Origin: Parvibaculum sp040216885
Lineage (GTDB): Bacteria > Pseudomonadota > Alphaproteobacteria > Parvibaculales > Parvibaculaceae
Assembly (NCBI GenBank): GCA_040216885.1
Contig: JAVJOG010000015.1
Span: 58,270 to 122,269, forward strand
Length of the DNA stretch: 64,000 nucleotides
Direction: 5' to 3'
The notes below the pieces were generated by a model. It worked only from the letters and a program-made list of their open reading frames with translations. It made no database searches and was not told where the DNA came from. The first letter of the stretch is position 1, and every line of letters begins with the position of its first letter. The position numbers and the translations under genes were made by a program. Positions 36,249 through 44,788 of the stretch are shown in pieces.

Positions 36249-36692
36249 TCAGCAGCCCTTGCCCTGATAGATGCCCGTCAGCACCTGACGGCGCACATCG
36301 GCCTGCTGCGCGCGGGCCTGCGCCTGCTGGCGCTGTTGCTCGGTCAACTGGCCGGCCGCGCCACCGGCCTGAAGAGCCGTCAGCATGCCGCTGCCGCCGC
36401 CCATATGCAGGCCGAGCGACTGTGCGATGCCGATGCCGGCATTGGTCAGTTGCGCGTTGGACTGGCTCTGGTTGGCTTCGGCGACGATCCCCTCCATCTC
36501 GCCGATTTCGGCCAGCAGCTCCTCGCAGCTCTTGTTGCCGTCATTGGGTTGCGAGGCGGAGATCGGCGCGTAGGCGGGCGCAGTGGCGGCATTCGCCCCC
36601 ATCATTGCGGCCTGTGTGCCGGCGCCCGTGGTCTGGCAGCCGGCCAGCATCGCGGCGGCGGCAAGGAGCGCGCATACGGATTTGACGTTCAT
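36249..36692 (-). CDS. Small outer-membrane-type lipoprotein, unknown role
   Basis: A 147-residue lipoprotein. The signal peptide ends in the lipobox LAGC (about residue 21), then a serine/alanine-rich linker and a CEELLAEIGEMEGIVAEA helix. A Gln/Ala-rich helical stretch (QQRQQAQARAQQADVRRQVLTG) precedes a final GKGC, so a disulphide between the internal and C-terminal cysteines is possible. GGAGGG precedes the ATG. I do not recognise the family. Confidence 0.78.
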   Translation of the reverse strand: MNVKSVCALLAAAAMLAGCQTTGAGTQAAMMGANAATAPAYAPISASQPNDGNKSCEELLAEIGEMEGIVAEANQSQSNAQLTNAGIGIAQSLGLHMGGGSGMLTALQAGGAAGQLTEQQRQQAQARAQQADVRRQVLTGIYQGKGC

Positions 36693-36822
36693 CGGAATTC
36701 CCTCCGGAAGAGACGCGGGCCCGGCACCCCATGTCCAGCCCCGACCGTCTGCCGCCATTGGTAGCGGGCGGCCGGACCGGGCTGAATAGTGCAAATGGAC
36801 CAAGAAGGAGGGGCGGACGGCG

Positions 36823-38637
36823 TTAACCGAGAAGGGCGTCGTAGAATTCCTCGCGCACATGCTCAAGGAAGAGATGGCCGACGCCGGGGAAGGTGCGCAT
36901 CTCCGCGACCTTGAGATCGGTGCGGGCAAGCTGCGCCTGCATTTCCTCCAGCGGGATCACGCCGTCGGCCTCGCCATGCCAGACGACAACCGGCGCAAGG
37001 ACACCCGAAAAATCGGGCCGCGCCTCGCGCAGCATCAGCTGCGACTCGTGCACGAGCCCCGCCACCGTCTCGCCGATCGACTCCATCGTCTGGTCGATCA
37101 GCGACGTGACGAGATCCGCATCGCGTTCCAGCAGCGCGAAATCGGCCGGCGACTTCTCGAAGAAATGAAACACCAGCGAACGCATGAACGGCCGCGACAT
37201 TTTTGCGCGCAGGATGAAAAGCGTGGAATCCAGCAGCCAGGGGTGGCGGCGCAGATTGCTGAAGAAGTAGTTGACCATGCCGGGCCGGCCCTTGCGCGGC
37301 AGCGGCGGTTCGAAGCGCGCCGTCGTCAGCACGATGCGCCGGACGCGGGGCCCGAGCCGCGCCGCGGCGACAAGCGCCAGCGGCACGCTGGAGGAATTGG
37401 CGGCGAGGACGAAGCTGTCCATGCCGGTCGCGGCAGTGAACGCCTCGATGTCGCGCGCGAAACTCTCATAGGTGAGATCGGGATCGGGCGTCGACTGGCC
37501 GCAGCCCGGCCGCTCGACGACGACGAGCCTGACGCCGCGCGCCGCCGCGATCTCCATTTCCTGCGGCCGGACCAGCGAACTGGCCAGCGCGCTCCGAAGC
37601 ATCAGGATGGCGGGGCCCGCCGGATCGCCATATTCGCGGTAGCAGAGGCGGCGCCCGTCGGCGAGCGTCGCGAAACGCCGCGGCACGGCGGCCGGGCTCT
37701 TCCCCGACGTCTCCACGTCGAGCGCCGGCGCCGGCTGATCGGGCTGGATGAAGGCCGCAAGCTGCGACAGTTCCGTCAGATGACGGATCAAATCGCTCTG
37801 CCGGTTGACGCCGAGCTTCTCGAAGACGCTCTTGATCTGGTTGCGCGCCGTGTTGACCGCGATATTGAGTTCGGCCGCCGCTTCCTTCAACGACAGCCCG
37901 TCCTTCAGCCGCGCCGCGAGGCGCGCCTCGGCGAGCGTCAGCCCGAAAGTCTCGCGATACATCTGCGCCTCGTCGGCCGCCGCCTCGCGGTCCGGCGCGA
38001 CGAAGACGAGTGCGCCCTTGCGCGCCGGCTGGACGAGCCCGAGCCGGCGGCGCAGCGCGTCGGGCACCTGCGTCTCGGCGACGACATAACCGAAAACCGC
38101 TTCCTCGCCCGTCTCCGCGACGAGCCGGAGCAGCGCCGGACCTTCGCTGGCGCCCTCCTTGCCGGCCGACGCGGCAAGCGCCCGGAAGCGCGCCGCGTTT
38201 TCGGGATCGTCGAACGAAAGACGCGCGCCTGTTTCGAGCTTGCCGCAATAGGGCTTGAGCATCGCCGCCGCCGCACCGGAAATGTCGAGCAGGCGCATGT
38301 CGCGGCCGATGACGAGATGGCAGTAGCTCGGCGCGGGCATGGCGGCGGCGGGCGTTTCGTGAAGGCGCTGCGCCAGCATTTCGGCGCGCGCCAGATGTTG
38401 CCGCACACCCTCGACAACGGTCCTGAGTTCGCCGTCCTCCTCATCCGCGTCGAGATGCGCGAGCAGGCTCGTCATCTCTTCCCAGTTTTCGGGATCGGTC
38501 GCATAGGCGTAAATCGCGTCGAGCGCCATCGTCAGGTCGGGGCGCGGAATTTCCGCGCGCGCGACATCGCCTTCCGTTGCCGGAAACGCCTTGTCCTCAC
38601 GCGAAAGATCGTCGATCCCCGGCCCGGTTACTGCCAC
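36823..38637 (-). CDS. LuxR-type regulator fused to an alpha/beta hydrolase
   Basis: A 604-residue fusion. An N-terminal PAS-like region (about 105-220, YCHLVIGRDMRLLDISGAAAAML) is followed by a LuxR helix-turn-helix (231-290, LTLAEARLAARL, LKEAAAELNIAVNTARNQIK). A hydrolase fold fills 318-604, with ERPGCGQS, then GEADGVIP and GVGHLFLEH for the Asp and His. The nucleophile elbow reads ANSSS (413-417) instead of GxSxG, and the usual HG oxyanion motif is replaced by MLRS. The hydrolase part may therefore act as a ligand sensor, like a receptor, rather than an enzyme. Start GTG after AGGGG. Confidence 0.85.
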   Translation of the reverse strand: MAVTGPGIDDLSREDKAFPATEGDVARAEIPRPDLTMALDAIYAYATDPENWEEMTSLLAHLDADEEDGELRTVVEGVRQHLARAEMLAQRLHETPAAAMPAPSYCHLVIGRDMRLLDISGAAAAMLKPYCGKLETGARLSFDDPENAARFRALAASAGKEGASEGPALLRLVAETGEEAVFGYVVAETQVPDALRRRLGLVQPARKGALVFVAPDREAAADEAQMYRETFGLTLAEARLAARLKDGLSLKEAAAELNIAVNTARNQIKSVFEKLGVNRQSDLIRHLTELSQLAAFIQPDQPAPALDVETSGKSPAAVPRRFATLADGRRLCYREYGDPAGPAILMLRSALASSLVRPQEMEIAAARGVRLVVVERPGCGQSTPDPDLTYESFARDIEAFTAATGMDSFVLAANSSSVPLALVAAARLGPRVRRIVLTTARFEPPLPRKGRPGMVNYFFSNLRRHPWLLDSTLFILRAKMSRPFMRSLVFHFFEKSPADFALLERDADLVTSLIDQTMESIGETVAGLVHESQLMLREARPDFSGVLAPVVVWHGEADGVIPLEEMQAQLARTDLKVAEMRTFPGVGHLFLEHVREEFYDALLG

Positions 38638-38766
38638 ACGTCACCCCTGACGGATTGCCCGAACGCACCATCGTTCCGGCGGCCGGCAGTTTAGGCCGGT
38701 TCAAGCACCGGGGGGAACCGCATTTGGCAATTAATTGAAGCCCTTACGCGCCGAACGGTTAAGACG

Positions 38767-39030
38767 TCAGACCATACCCAGCGCGCTGAGATAAAGCTCG
38801 AGGATCGCTTCCTGTTCCTGCCGCTCGGCCTTGTCCTGCTTGCGAATGCGCACGACCTGACGGAGCGTCTTGGTGTCGAAACCGTTGCCCTTGGCCTCGG
38901 CATAGACTTCCTTGATGTCGTTGGCGAGGGCGGCCTTTTCTTCTTCCAGGCGTTCGATGCGCTCGACGATGGAGCGCAACTGGTCCCTTGCGACGCCGCC
39001 ATTGTTCACGGGTGTATTGCCGTCCGCCAT
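38767..39030 (-). CDS. gapR: Nucleoid-associated protein GapR (DUF2312)
   Basis: An 87-residue protein. DQLRSIVERIERLEEEKAALANDIKEVYAEAKGNGFDTKTLRQVVRIRK is the DUF2312 signature: two coiled-coil helices and a basic clamp. GapR encircles overtwisted DNA ahead of the replication fork and supports topoisomerase action in Caulobacter. The start MADGNTP is chosen; ATGs at 39045 and 39084 are alternatives. Confidence 0.93.
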   Translation of the reverse strand: MADGNTPVNNGGVARDQLRSIVERIERLEEEKAALANDIKEVYAEAKGNGFDTKTLRQVVRIRKQDKAERQEQEAILELYLSALGMV

Positions 39031-39144
39031 GCTGCGCCGCTCCATTGGGTCACGAAAATTTGAAGGTCGCGACCGTAGCCGCAAGCCGGGCGGCGGGCAA
39101 TATCGCCACGCGAGAAAGCTGTGGATAGTCGCCGCTTGTGGCGG

Positions 39145-39447
39145 TTACCCGTGCGATTTTTTCTGCGCGGCTTCGAAGGCCGTGAGTTGTTCGGGCGTTG
39201 CTTCCGCCTGATGCTTGGCCTTCCACTGCGCGAAAGGTTCGCCATAGATGATTTCGCGCGCCTCGTCTTTCGTGAGTGCCATGCCCCTCGCTTCAGCCGC
39301 CTCGCGGTACCAGTCGGCAAGGCAGTTGCGGCAGAAGCCGGCAAGGATCATCAGGTCGATGTTCTGCACATCGTTGCGCGCCAGCAGGTGGTCGCGCAGC
39401 CGGCGGAAGGCCGCCGCCTCGAGTTCGGTGCGTGTCGCATGGTCCAT
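39145..39447 (-). CDS. DUF1244-domain protein
   Basis: A 100-residue protein. The block RRLRDHLLARNDVQNIDLMILAGFCRNCLADWYREAAEARG is the DUF1244 signature, with the CRNC pair that may bind metal or a cofactor. GGAGAG precedes the ATG. It has a lysine-rich tail. The family is widespread in proteobacteria and structurally known as a helical dimer, but its function is not established. Confidence 0.87.
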   Translation of the reverse strand: MDHATRTELEAAAFRRLRDHLLARNDVQNIDLMILAGFCRNCLADWYREAAEARGMALTKDEAREIIYGEPFAQWKAKHQAEATPEQLTAFEAAQKKSHG

Positions 39448-39482
39448 GATCGCTCTCCTTCGCCCGTCTACAACTCCCGTGT

Positions 39483-40340
39483 CTATGCGCCGGATATAGG
39501 TGACGCAGCGTCCGTATGCGAGCCGAAATGACGGACAGCACGCAGGCCCGGCCGGCCCGCGATCTCGTGCACGAGCCGCGCATAACGCGCCGCCCAGGCC
39601 GCCTGTCCCGCTTCGTCTTCGATCAGGTCCTGACGAATTTCGATCAGCGCATGCGGAAGCCCGCGCGCCGTGCCGTGCCGGTAGAGACAGTCGTTTTTGA
39701 GACGGCCCGTGTAAGGCTCGTTGTCGCCGACGACGAGACCGGGTTCGGCGCGAAGACCCGCGATCAGCGGCGCCGGCACCCGGTCGTCGCGGTCCCACAG
39801 GATGCCGGTGTGCCAGGCCCGCGCGCGGCCGCGCCATGAGGGCGTGAAACTGTGCACCGACAGGACGACCGGCACGACGCCCGCTTCTTCGGCCCGCGTC
39901 AGCGCGGCGGCGATCGCTGCATGATAGGGCGCGTGGAACATCGCGATGCGGCGCGCGAATTCATCCGCGTCGCGGCTCGCATCGACATCGCGGTTGGCCG
40001 GGACGATCGCGCCGTCCGACAGTTTCATCACGATGGTCGGATCGTCCGGCCCGCGATTGAGATCGACGAGAAGCCGCGAGAAGCGCGCCAGCACCGCGGG
40101 CGCCCGAAGCAGCCGCGCCAGTTCGCGCGCAACGCCGGCCGCACCAATATCGTAGGCGATGTGACGCGAGAATTCCGCAGGCGCGAGGCCGAGCGTTCCG
40201 TAATCCGGTGGCAATGCGTTTGACGCATGGTCGCAGATCACCAGAAAACCGGGATCGGCGTCGCGGTCGACAAGTTCATAGGGGCAAAGCGCCCCGGGGG
40301 AAGCATCGGTTTCGGGCGCGGCGAGTGGCAAATCGTCCAT
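39483..40340 (-). CDS. N-formylglutamate amidohydrolase-family protein
   Basis: A 285-residue protein of the FGase family. Conserved blocks: ICDHASNALP (about 35-44), RHIAYDIGA, VDLNRG, VLSVHSFTP with its metal-type histidine, and LPHALIEIRQDLI. True FGases finish histidine breakdown; no hut genes are present, so the substrate is open. It is divergent from the glycerate kinase gene with only 44 bases between them. Confidence 0.85.
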   Translation of the reverse strand: MDDLPLAAPETDASPGALCPYELVDRDADPGFLVICDHASNALPPDYGTLGLAPAEFSRHIAYDIGAAGVARELARLLRAPAVLARFSRLLVDLNRGPDDPTIVMKLSDGAIVPANRDVDASRDADEFARRIAMFHAPYHAAIAAALTRAEEAGVVPVVLSVHSFTPSWRGRARAWHTGILWDRDDRVPAPLIAGLRAEPGLVVGDNEPYTGRLKNDCLYRHGTARGLPHALIEIRQDLIEDEAGQAAWAARYARLVHEIAGRPGLRAVRHFGSHTDAASPISGA

Positions 40341-40384
40341 CGGCGCATTATACCGGAGGTGGAGATGCGGGAGAACGGCCGACC

Positions 40385-41716
40385 ATGACGCGCGTCCATG
40401 ACGATATGCGAGCCCGGCTGCGCCGCCTCTACGACGCGGCGGTGGACGCCGCGCTGCCCGCCCATTGCCTGCCGCCCCACCTGCCGGAACCGCCAAAGCC
40501 CGATGCCGGCCGCCTCGTGATCTTCGCCATCGGCAAGGCCGCGGCCTCGATGACGGCAGCGGCCGAGGACCATTACGACCGACACTTTCCCGGCACGCAT
40601 ATCGAAGGCATGGCGCTGACGCGCTACGGCCACGGCCGTCCGACGCGCCATGTCGACGTGGTGGAGGCGGCCCACCCCGTTCCCGACGCGATGGGCGCAG
40701 CGGCCAGCAAGCGGCTGATGCGCATGGCCGGGTGGCTCGGGCCGCACGATCTTGCGCTGGTGCTGCTGTCGGGCGGCGGCTCGGCGCTGATGGCGCTGCC
40801 GATCCCGGGCATTTCGCTTGCCGACGAACAGAAACTCACCCGCGCCCTGCTCGCCTCCGGGCTCCCCATCGCCGACATCAACTGCGTCCGCAAGCATGTC
40901 GACCGCATCAAGGGCGGAAGGCTCGCCGAGGCGATGCACCCGGCCCGTTCGGTGACGCTGGCGATTTCGGACGTCGCCGGCGACGACCCCTCGACCATCG
41001 CCTCGGGGCCGACCGTGCCGGACACGACGGCGAAGGCGCGCGCGCTCGCCATCCTCGACGAACTCGAAGCGGATTTGCCGCCGCATATTCGCGCGGCCAT
41101 CGAGGAAGCGCCCGAAACGCCGAAGCCCGACGCCGATTTTTTCGCGCATGCCGCCTACAAGCTTGTCGCCAGCGGCTCGCAATCGCTGATCGCCGCGGCG
41201 GAGCTTGCGCGCAGCGAGGGCTACGAAACACTGGTGCTCGGCGACAAGATACAGGGCGAGGCACGCGAGCTGGCGCGCGAACACGCAGGCCTTGCCCGCA
41301 TGGCGCAGGCGGAAGGCCGCAAGCTCGCCATCATTTCGGGCGGTGAAGCGGGCGTCGCCTTCCGCGATGTTGCAAACCCCGGAAAAGGCGGACCGAACCA
41401 GGAATATGCCCTGGCGCTGATGCTGGCGCTGAAGGCGGCACCAGGCATCGCCGCGCTCGCCGCCGACACCGACGGCATCGATGGCGGCTCGGGCGCCGCC
41501 ACCGACCCGGCCGGCGCTTTCGTCCTGCCCGACAGCTTCGCCCGCGCCGAAGCGCTGGGCCTCGACACATGGGGCGCGCTCGACCGCCACGATTCGGGTG
41601 GATTCTTTGCCGCCCTGGACGATCTCGTCGTCACGGGCCCAAGTTACACGAATGTCAACGACTTCCGGGTCATACTGGTCGACAATCCACCGCCCGATAA
41701 GGAAAGCCCGCCTTGA
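40385..41716 (+). CDS. Glycerate 2-kinase (DUF4147/MOFRL type)
   Basis: A 443-residue protein of the class II glycerate kinase family (sometimes misnamed hydroxypyruvate reductase). The N-terminal DUF4147 part has VIFAIGKAAASM (about 44-55), the LLSGGGSALM loop and NCVRKHVDRIKGGRLA. The C-terminal MOFRL part has ISGGEAGV, GKGGPNQEYALALML and DTDGIDGGSGAATD. It yields 2-phosphoglycerate, two steps above the pyruvate kinase encoded by the next gene, whose TTG start overlaps this stop. Confidence 0.9.
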   Translation: MTRVHDDMRARLRRLYDAAVDAALPAHCLPPHLPEPPKPDAGRLVIFAIGKAAASMTAAAEDHYDRHFPGTHIEGMALTRYGHGRPTRHVDVVEAAHPVPDAMGAAASKRLMRMAGWLGPHDLALVLLSGGGSALMALPIPGISLADEQKLTRALLASGLPIADINCVRKHVDRIKGGRLAEAMHPARSVTLAISDVAGDDPSTIASGPTVPDTTAKARALAILDELEADLPPHIRAAIEEAPETPKPDADFFAHAAYKLVASGSQSLIAAAELARSEGYETLVLGDKIQGEARELAREHAGLARMAQAEGRKLAIISGGEAGVAFRDVANPGKGGPNQEYALALMLALKAAPGIAALAADTDGIDGGSGAATDPAGAFVLPDSFARAEALGLDTWGALDRHDSGGFFAALDDLVVTGPSYTNVNDFRVILVDNPPPDKESPP

Positions 41717-43143
41717 TTCGCCGCCGCAACGTCAAAATCATCGCCACGCTCGGACCCGCCTCCGACAAGCCGGAAACGATCCGCGCGCTGTTCGACGCCG
41801 GCGCCGACGTCTTCCGGCTCAACATGAGCCATCTCGACCACGAGAATTTGCGCCGCGTCCACGCCGCCGTGCGCACGGTGGAGGCCGAAGTCGGCCGGCC
41901 GATCGGCATTCTGGTCGACCTGCAGGGACCGAAACTCCGCGTCGGCGAAATTTCCGGCGGGGGCATCGCGCTGAAGCCCGGCGACCGGTTGCGCTTCGAC
42001 CTCGATACGGCGCCCGGTGGCGACGGCCGCGCGCCGCTGCCGCATCCCGAGATTTTTGCCGCACTGGCCGATGGCCACATGCTGCTGCTCGATGATGGCC
42101 GCATCCGGCTGCGCGTCGTCAAGGCGGGCGACGGCTTCGCCGATGCCGAAACGACGGTGGGCGGCACACTGACCAGCCGCAAGGGCATCAGCCTGCCCGA
42201 TACCGATTTGCCGGTGAAGGCGATGACCGACAAGGACCGGCGCGACTTCGACGCCGCGCTCGATCTCGGCGTCGACTGGGTGGCGCTTTCCTTCATCCAG
42301 CGCGCCGACGACGTGGCCGAGGCGCGCAAGATCGCGCGCGGCCGCGCCGCCATACTGGCCAAGATCGAAAAGCCGCAGGCACTCGCGCATCTCGGCGAGA
42401 TCGTCGACATCGCCGACGCGATCATGGTGGCGCGCGGCGACCTTGGCGTCGAACTGCCGCTTGAGCATGTGCCGGGCTGGCAGAAGCGGCTGATCCGCGC
42501 CGCGCGGCGTGCCGGCAAGCCCGTGGTCGTCGCAACGCAGATGCTGGAATCGATGATCGCCTCGCCGATGCCGACCCGCGCCGAAGTGTCCGATGTCGCC
42601 ACCGCCGTCTTCGAAGGCGCCGACGCCGTCATGCTGTCGGCGGAATCCGCCGCTGGCGCATATCCGGTCGAGGCGGTGCGCATGATGAACAGCGTCGCGC
42701 AATCGGTGGAGGCCGACCCGACCTATCCGGGCATCATCTATGCTCAGCGCAACGAACCCGAGGCGACCGGCGCCGACGCGATCAGCGCCGCCGCGCATTC
42801 GGTCGCCGACACGCTGAAGGCGGCGGCCATCGTCTGCTGGACCAACTCCGGTTCGACGGGACTGCGCGCGGCGCGCGAGCGGCCGCTGCTGCCGATCGTC
42901 GTGCTGACGCCAATCGAGGCGACGGCGCGCCGCCTGGCGCTGGTCTGGGGCCTGCACTGCGTGGTGACCGAGGACGCACGCGATCTCGACGATCTGTCGG
43001 ATCGCGCCGGCCGCATCGCCTTCCGGGAAGGCTTCGCCCAGCCCGGCCAGCGCATCGTCGTCACCGCCGGCGTGCCGCTCGGCACGCCGGGTGCCACCAA
43101 CATGCTGCGCGTCGCCTATGTCGGCCGCCAGCGCGGCGACTGA
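41713..43143 (+). CDS. pyk: Pyruvate kinase
   Basis: A 476-residue enzyme converting phosphoenolpyruvate and ADP to pyruvate and ATP. Motifs: IIATLGPAS (about 9-17), RLNMSHLDHE, LVDLQGPKLRVG, ILAKIEKPQAL with the catalytic lysine, MVARGDLGVELP and KPVVVATQMLESM. The start is TTG at 41713, overlapping the glycerate kinase stop (TTGA) with AAGGAAAG upstream, so translation is coupled. The pair links glycerate to pyruvate through enolase encoded elsewhere. Confidence 0.95.
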   Translation: MIRRRNVKIIATLGPASDKPETIRALFDAGADVFRLNMSHLDHENLRRVHAAVRTVEAEVGRPIGILVDLQGPKLRVGEISGGGIALKPGDRLRFDLDTAPGGDGRAPLPHPEIFAALADGHMLLLDDGRIRLRVVKAGDGFADAETTVGGTLTSRKGISLPDTDLPVKAMTDKDRRDFDAALDLGVDWVALSFIQRADDVAEARKIARGRAAILAKIEKPQALAHLGEIVDIADAIMVARGDLGVELPLEHVPGWQKRLIRAARRAGKPVVVATQMLESMIASPMPTRAEVSDVATAVFEGADAVMLSAESAAGAYPVEAVRMMNSVAQSVEADPTYPGIIYAQRNEPEATGADAISAAAHSVADTLKAAAIVCWTNSGSTGLRAARERPLLPIVVLTPIEATARRLALVWGLHCVVTEDARDLDDLSDRAGRIAFREGFAQPGQRIVVTAGVPLGTPGATNMLRVAYVGRQRGD

Positions 43144-43147
43144 GTAC

Positions 43148-44164
43148 TCACGCCCGCGCTTCGCGCTCGACGCTGCCATCCGCGTAAATCGTCACCATGC
43201 CGTCGAAGGGTGTCTCGCCGCGCGCCAGACGCAGCACGGCATCGGCGACGATCTCGCGCCGCGAATGATGGGGCATGTGCCCTGCCCCCTTCAGCTTGAC
43301 GAGTTCGGAGCCCGCGACCGCGTTGTGAAACGCATAGGAGTGGATTTTCGGCGACACCGTGTAGTCGGCATTGCCGGTGACGACAATGGCCGGCACCGCG
43401 ATCTCGCCATAGCGCAGGCTCTGCACGGCGAGCCGCGCCTTGAGGCCGGCCGTGTCGGCGCTGTTGGCGCGGAAATGCGACGGGCGGAAAAGGAGCGGCA
43501 GGCCGATGGTTCCGGCATAGCCCTCCGGCGCGGGGTCGGGATGGAAATTTCCCCTGATGCCGGCCGCCGCCAGCAGCGAGCCGCCCGGCACCGTCAGGGT
43601 ACGGAGGAAAGCGTCGCCGACAAGCGGCGTGCCGACGACCTTGTGATACCAGGCGATGTCGCCGGGCCAGGGATAAAGCGCGCCCGACAGCAGCAGCACG
43701 CCCGAAATTTCGTTCGCGAATTCGAGCGCATAAGCCGCCGCCACCGCCGCGCCCCAGCTATGGCCGAGCACGACGGGACGTTCGACGCCGAGTTGCCGCG
43801 CGGCCTCGCGGATGGCACGCGCCTGCATCGCGGGATCGGAAATGTCGGGATGCGGTCCTCGCGTGCTCCAGCCATGCCCCGGCCGGTCGACCGCGATGAC
43901 GCGCGTCTGCTCCTCAAGCGCCGGCACGAGGCTCGCCGTCATGTCGCGCAGATTGCCGCTGGCGCCGTGGATCAGAATGATCGGCGCGACGCCCGGCCGT
44001 TGCGCGCCGCGATCGACATGATGCAGGCGGGCGGGCGCGAAGGGCGCGCCGAGTTCGACGAATTCGCCTTCCGGCGGAAAGGCCCGCGCCGCCCGCGCGG
44101 CGGCAACCGCCGACCAGACGGCAAGTCCGGCAATGAGAAGCGCAAAAAGAACGAGCGGGATCAT
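43148..44164 (-). CDS. Alpha/beta-hydrolase fold protein, membrane-anchored
   Basis: A 338-residue hydrolase with an N-terminal membrane segment (PLVLFALLIAGLAVWSAVAAA). The oxyanion motif is LIHGASGN, the elbow GHSWGA with the nucleophilic serine, and a C-terminal GAGHMPHH histidine; the aspartate is likely in TGNADYTV. The active domain is probably periplasmic. The start follows the TPR gene stop by one base, so they are an operon. It resembles PHA-depolymerase-like or haloperoxidase-like hydrolases; substrate unknown. Confidence 0.85.
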   Translation of the reverse strand: MIPLVLFALLIAGLAVWSAVAAARAARAFPPEGEFVELGAPFAPARLHHVDRGAQRPGVAPIILIHGASGNLRDMTASLVPALEEQTRVIAVDRPGHGWSTRGPHPDISDPAMQARAIREAARQLGVERPVVLGHSWGAAVAAAYALEFANEISGVLLLSGALYPWPGDIAWYHKVVGTPLVGDAFLRTLTVPGGSLLAAAGIRGNFHPDPAPEGYAGTIGLPLLFRPSHFRANSADTAGLKARLAVQSLRYGEIAVPAIVVTGNADYTVSPKIHSYAFHNAVAGSELVKLKGAGHMPHHSRREIVADAVLRLARGETPFDGMVTIYADGSVEREARA

Positions 44165-44165
44165 C

Positions 44166-44777
44166 TCAGATGCCGCGCCCCTCGACTTCGAGTTCGAGCG
44201 GCGCGATCCGGCCCTTGAGATCGTCGAGCCAGGGATTGAGCGCCAGCGCCCGGCGATAGGCTTCGAGCGCACCCTTCTTGTCGCCGAGTTCCTCCAGAAT
44301 GATGCCGAGCCCCGCCATCGCCTGATAGTGACGCGGCTCAAGCCGCAGCACATGCTCGATGTCGCGCAGCGCCTCGGCATAATCCTCGCGGATGTAGTGG
44401 ACGGCCGCACGCTTGTCCCAGCCCTCGGCAAAGTCGGGCGCCAGCGTCACCACCTCGTCGAAATAGAAATAGGCCCGGTCGTAATTCTCCTCGCGCAGCG
44501 CGTCGAAGCCGCGCTCCATCAGCAGGTCGATGCTGGGACTGCCGGAATCGAGCCAGATCTCGCGGATCGCGCTTTCGAAGGAGCGGCTCTCGGCTTCGCT
44601 TGTCGCCGCCGCCAGACGCTCGAACAGCATGTCGAGCACTTCCTCGCGTCCGGGCGGCGCAACATCGCTGTCGCCGCCCTCGCGCAGATCGTATTCGCGC
44701 ATCTCCGTTTCGGCCCGCACGGCAGTCGCCGCGAGAAGCATGGCGGCAAGCAACGCGGCGAGAAGGCGAAACGTCAT
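44166..44777 (-). CDS. Exported tetratricopeptide-repeat protein
   Basis: A 203-residue periplasmic protein with a signal peptide (cleavage near VRA-ET at residue 22). Three TPR motifs cover about 85-190 (GFDALREENYDRAYFYFDEVVTLAPDFAEGW, then AVHYIREDYAEALRDIEHVLRLEPRHYQA, then LGIILEELGDKKGALEAYRRALALNP). Likely a protein-binding scaffold in the envelope, paired with the anchored hydrolase that follows. Confidence 0.87.
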   Translation of the reverse strand: MTFRLLAALLAAMLLAATAVRAETEMREYDLREGGDSDVAPPGREEVLDMLFERLAAATSEAESRSFESAIREIWLDSGSPSIDLLMERGFDALREENYDRAYFYFDEVVTLAPDFAEGWDKRAAVHYIREDYAEALRDIEHVLRLEPRHYQAMAGLGIILEELGDKKGALEAYRRALALNPWLDDLKGRIAPLELEVEGRGI

Positions 44778-44788
44778 GGGCTGTTGTC

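Noticed and set aside
40208..40384. Longer glycerate kinase start at 40208
   Set aside because: The extension overlaps the divergent N-formylglutamate amidohydrolase gene and encodes arginine-rich sequence unlike the family.
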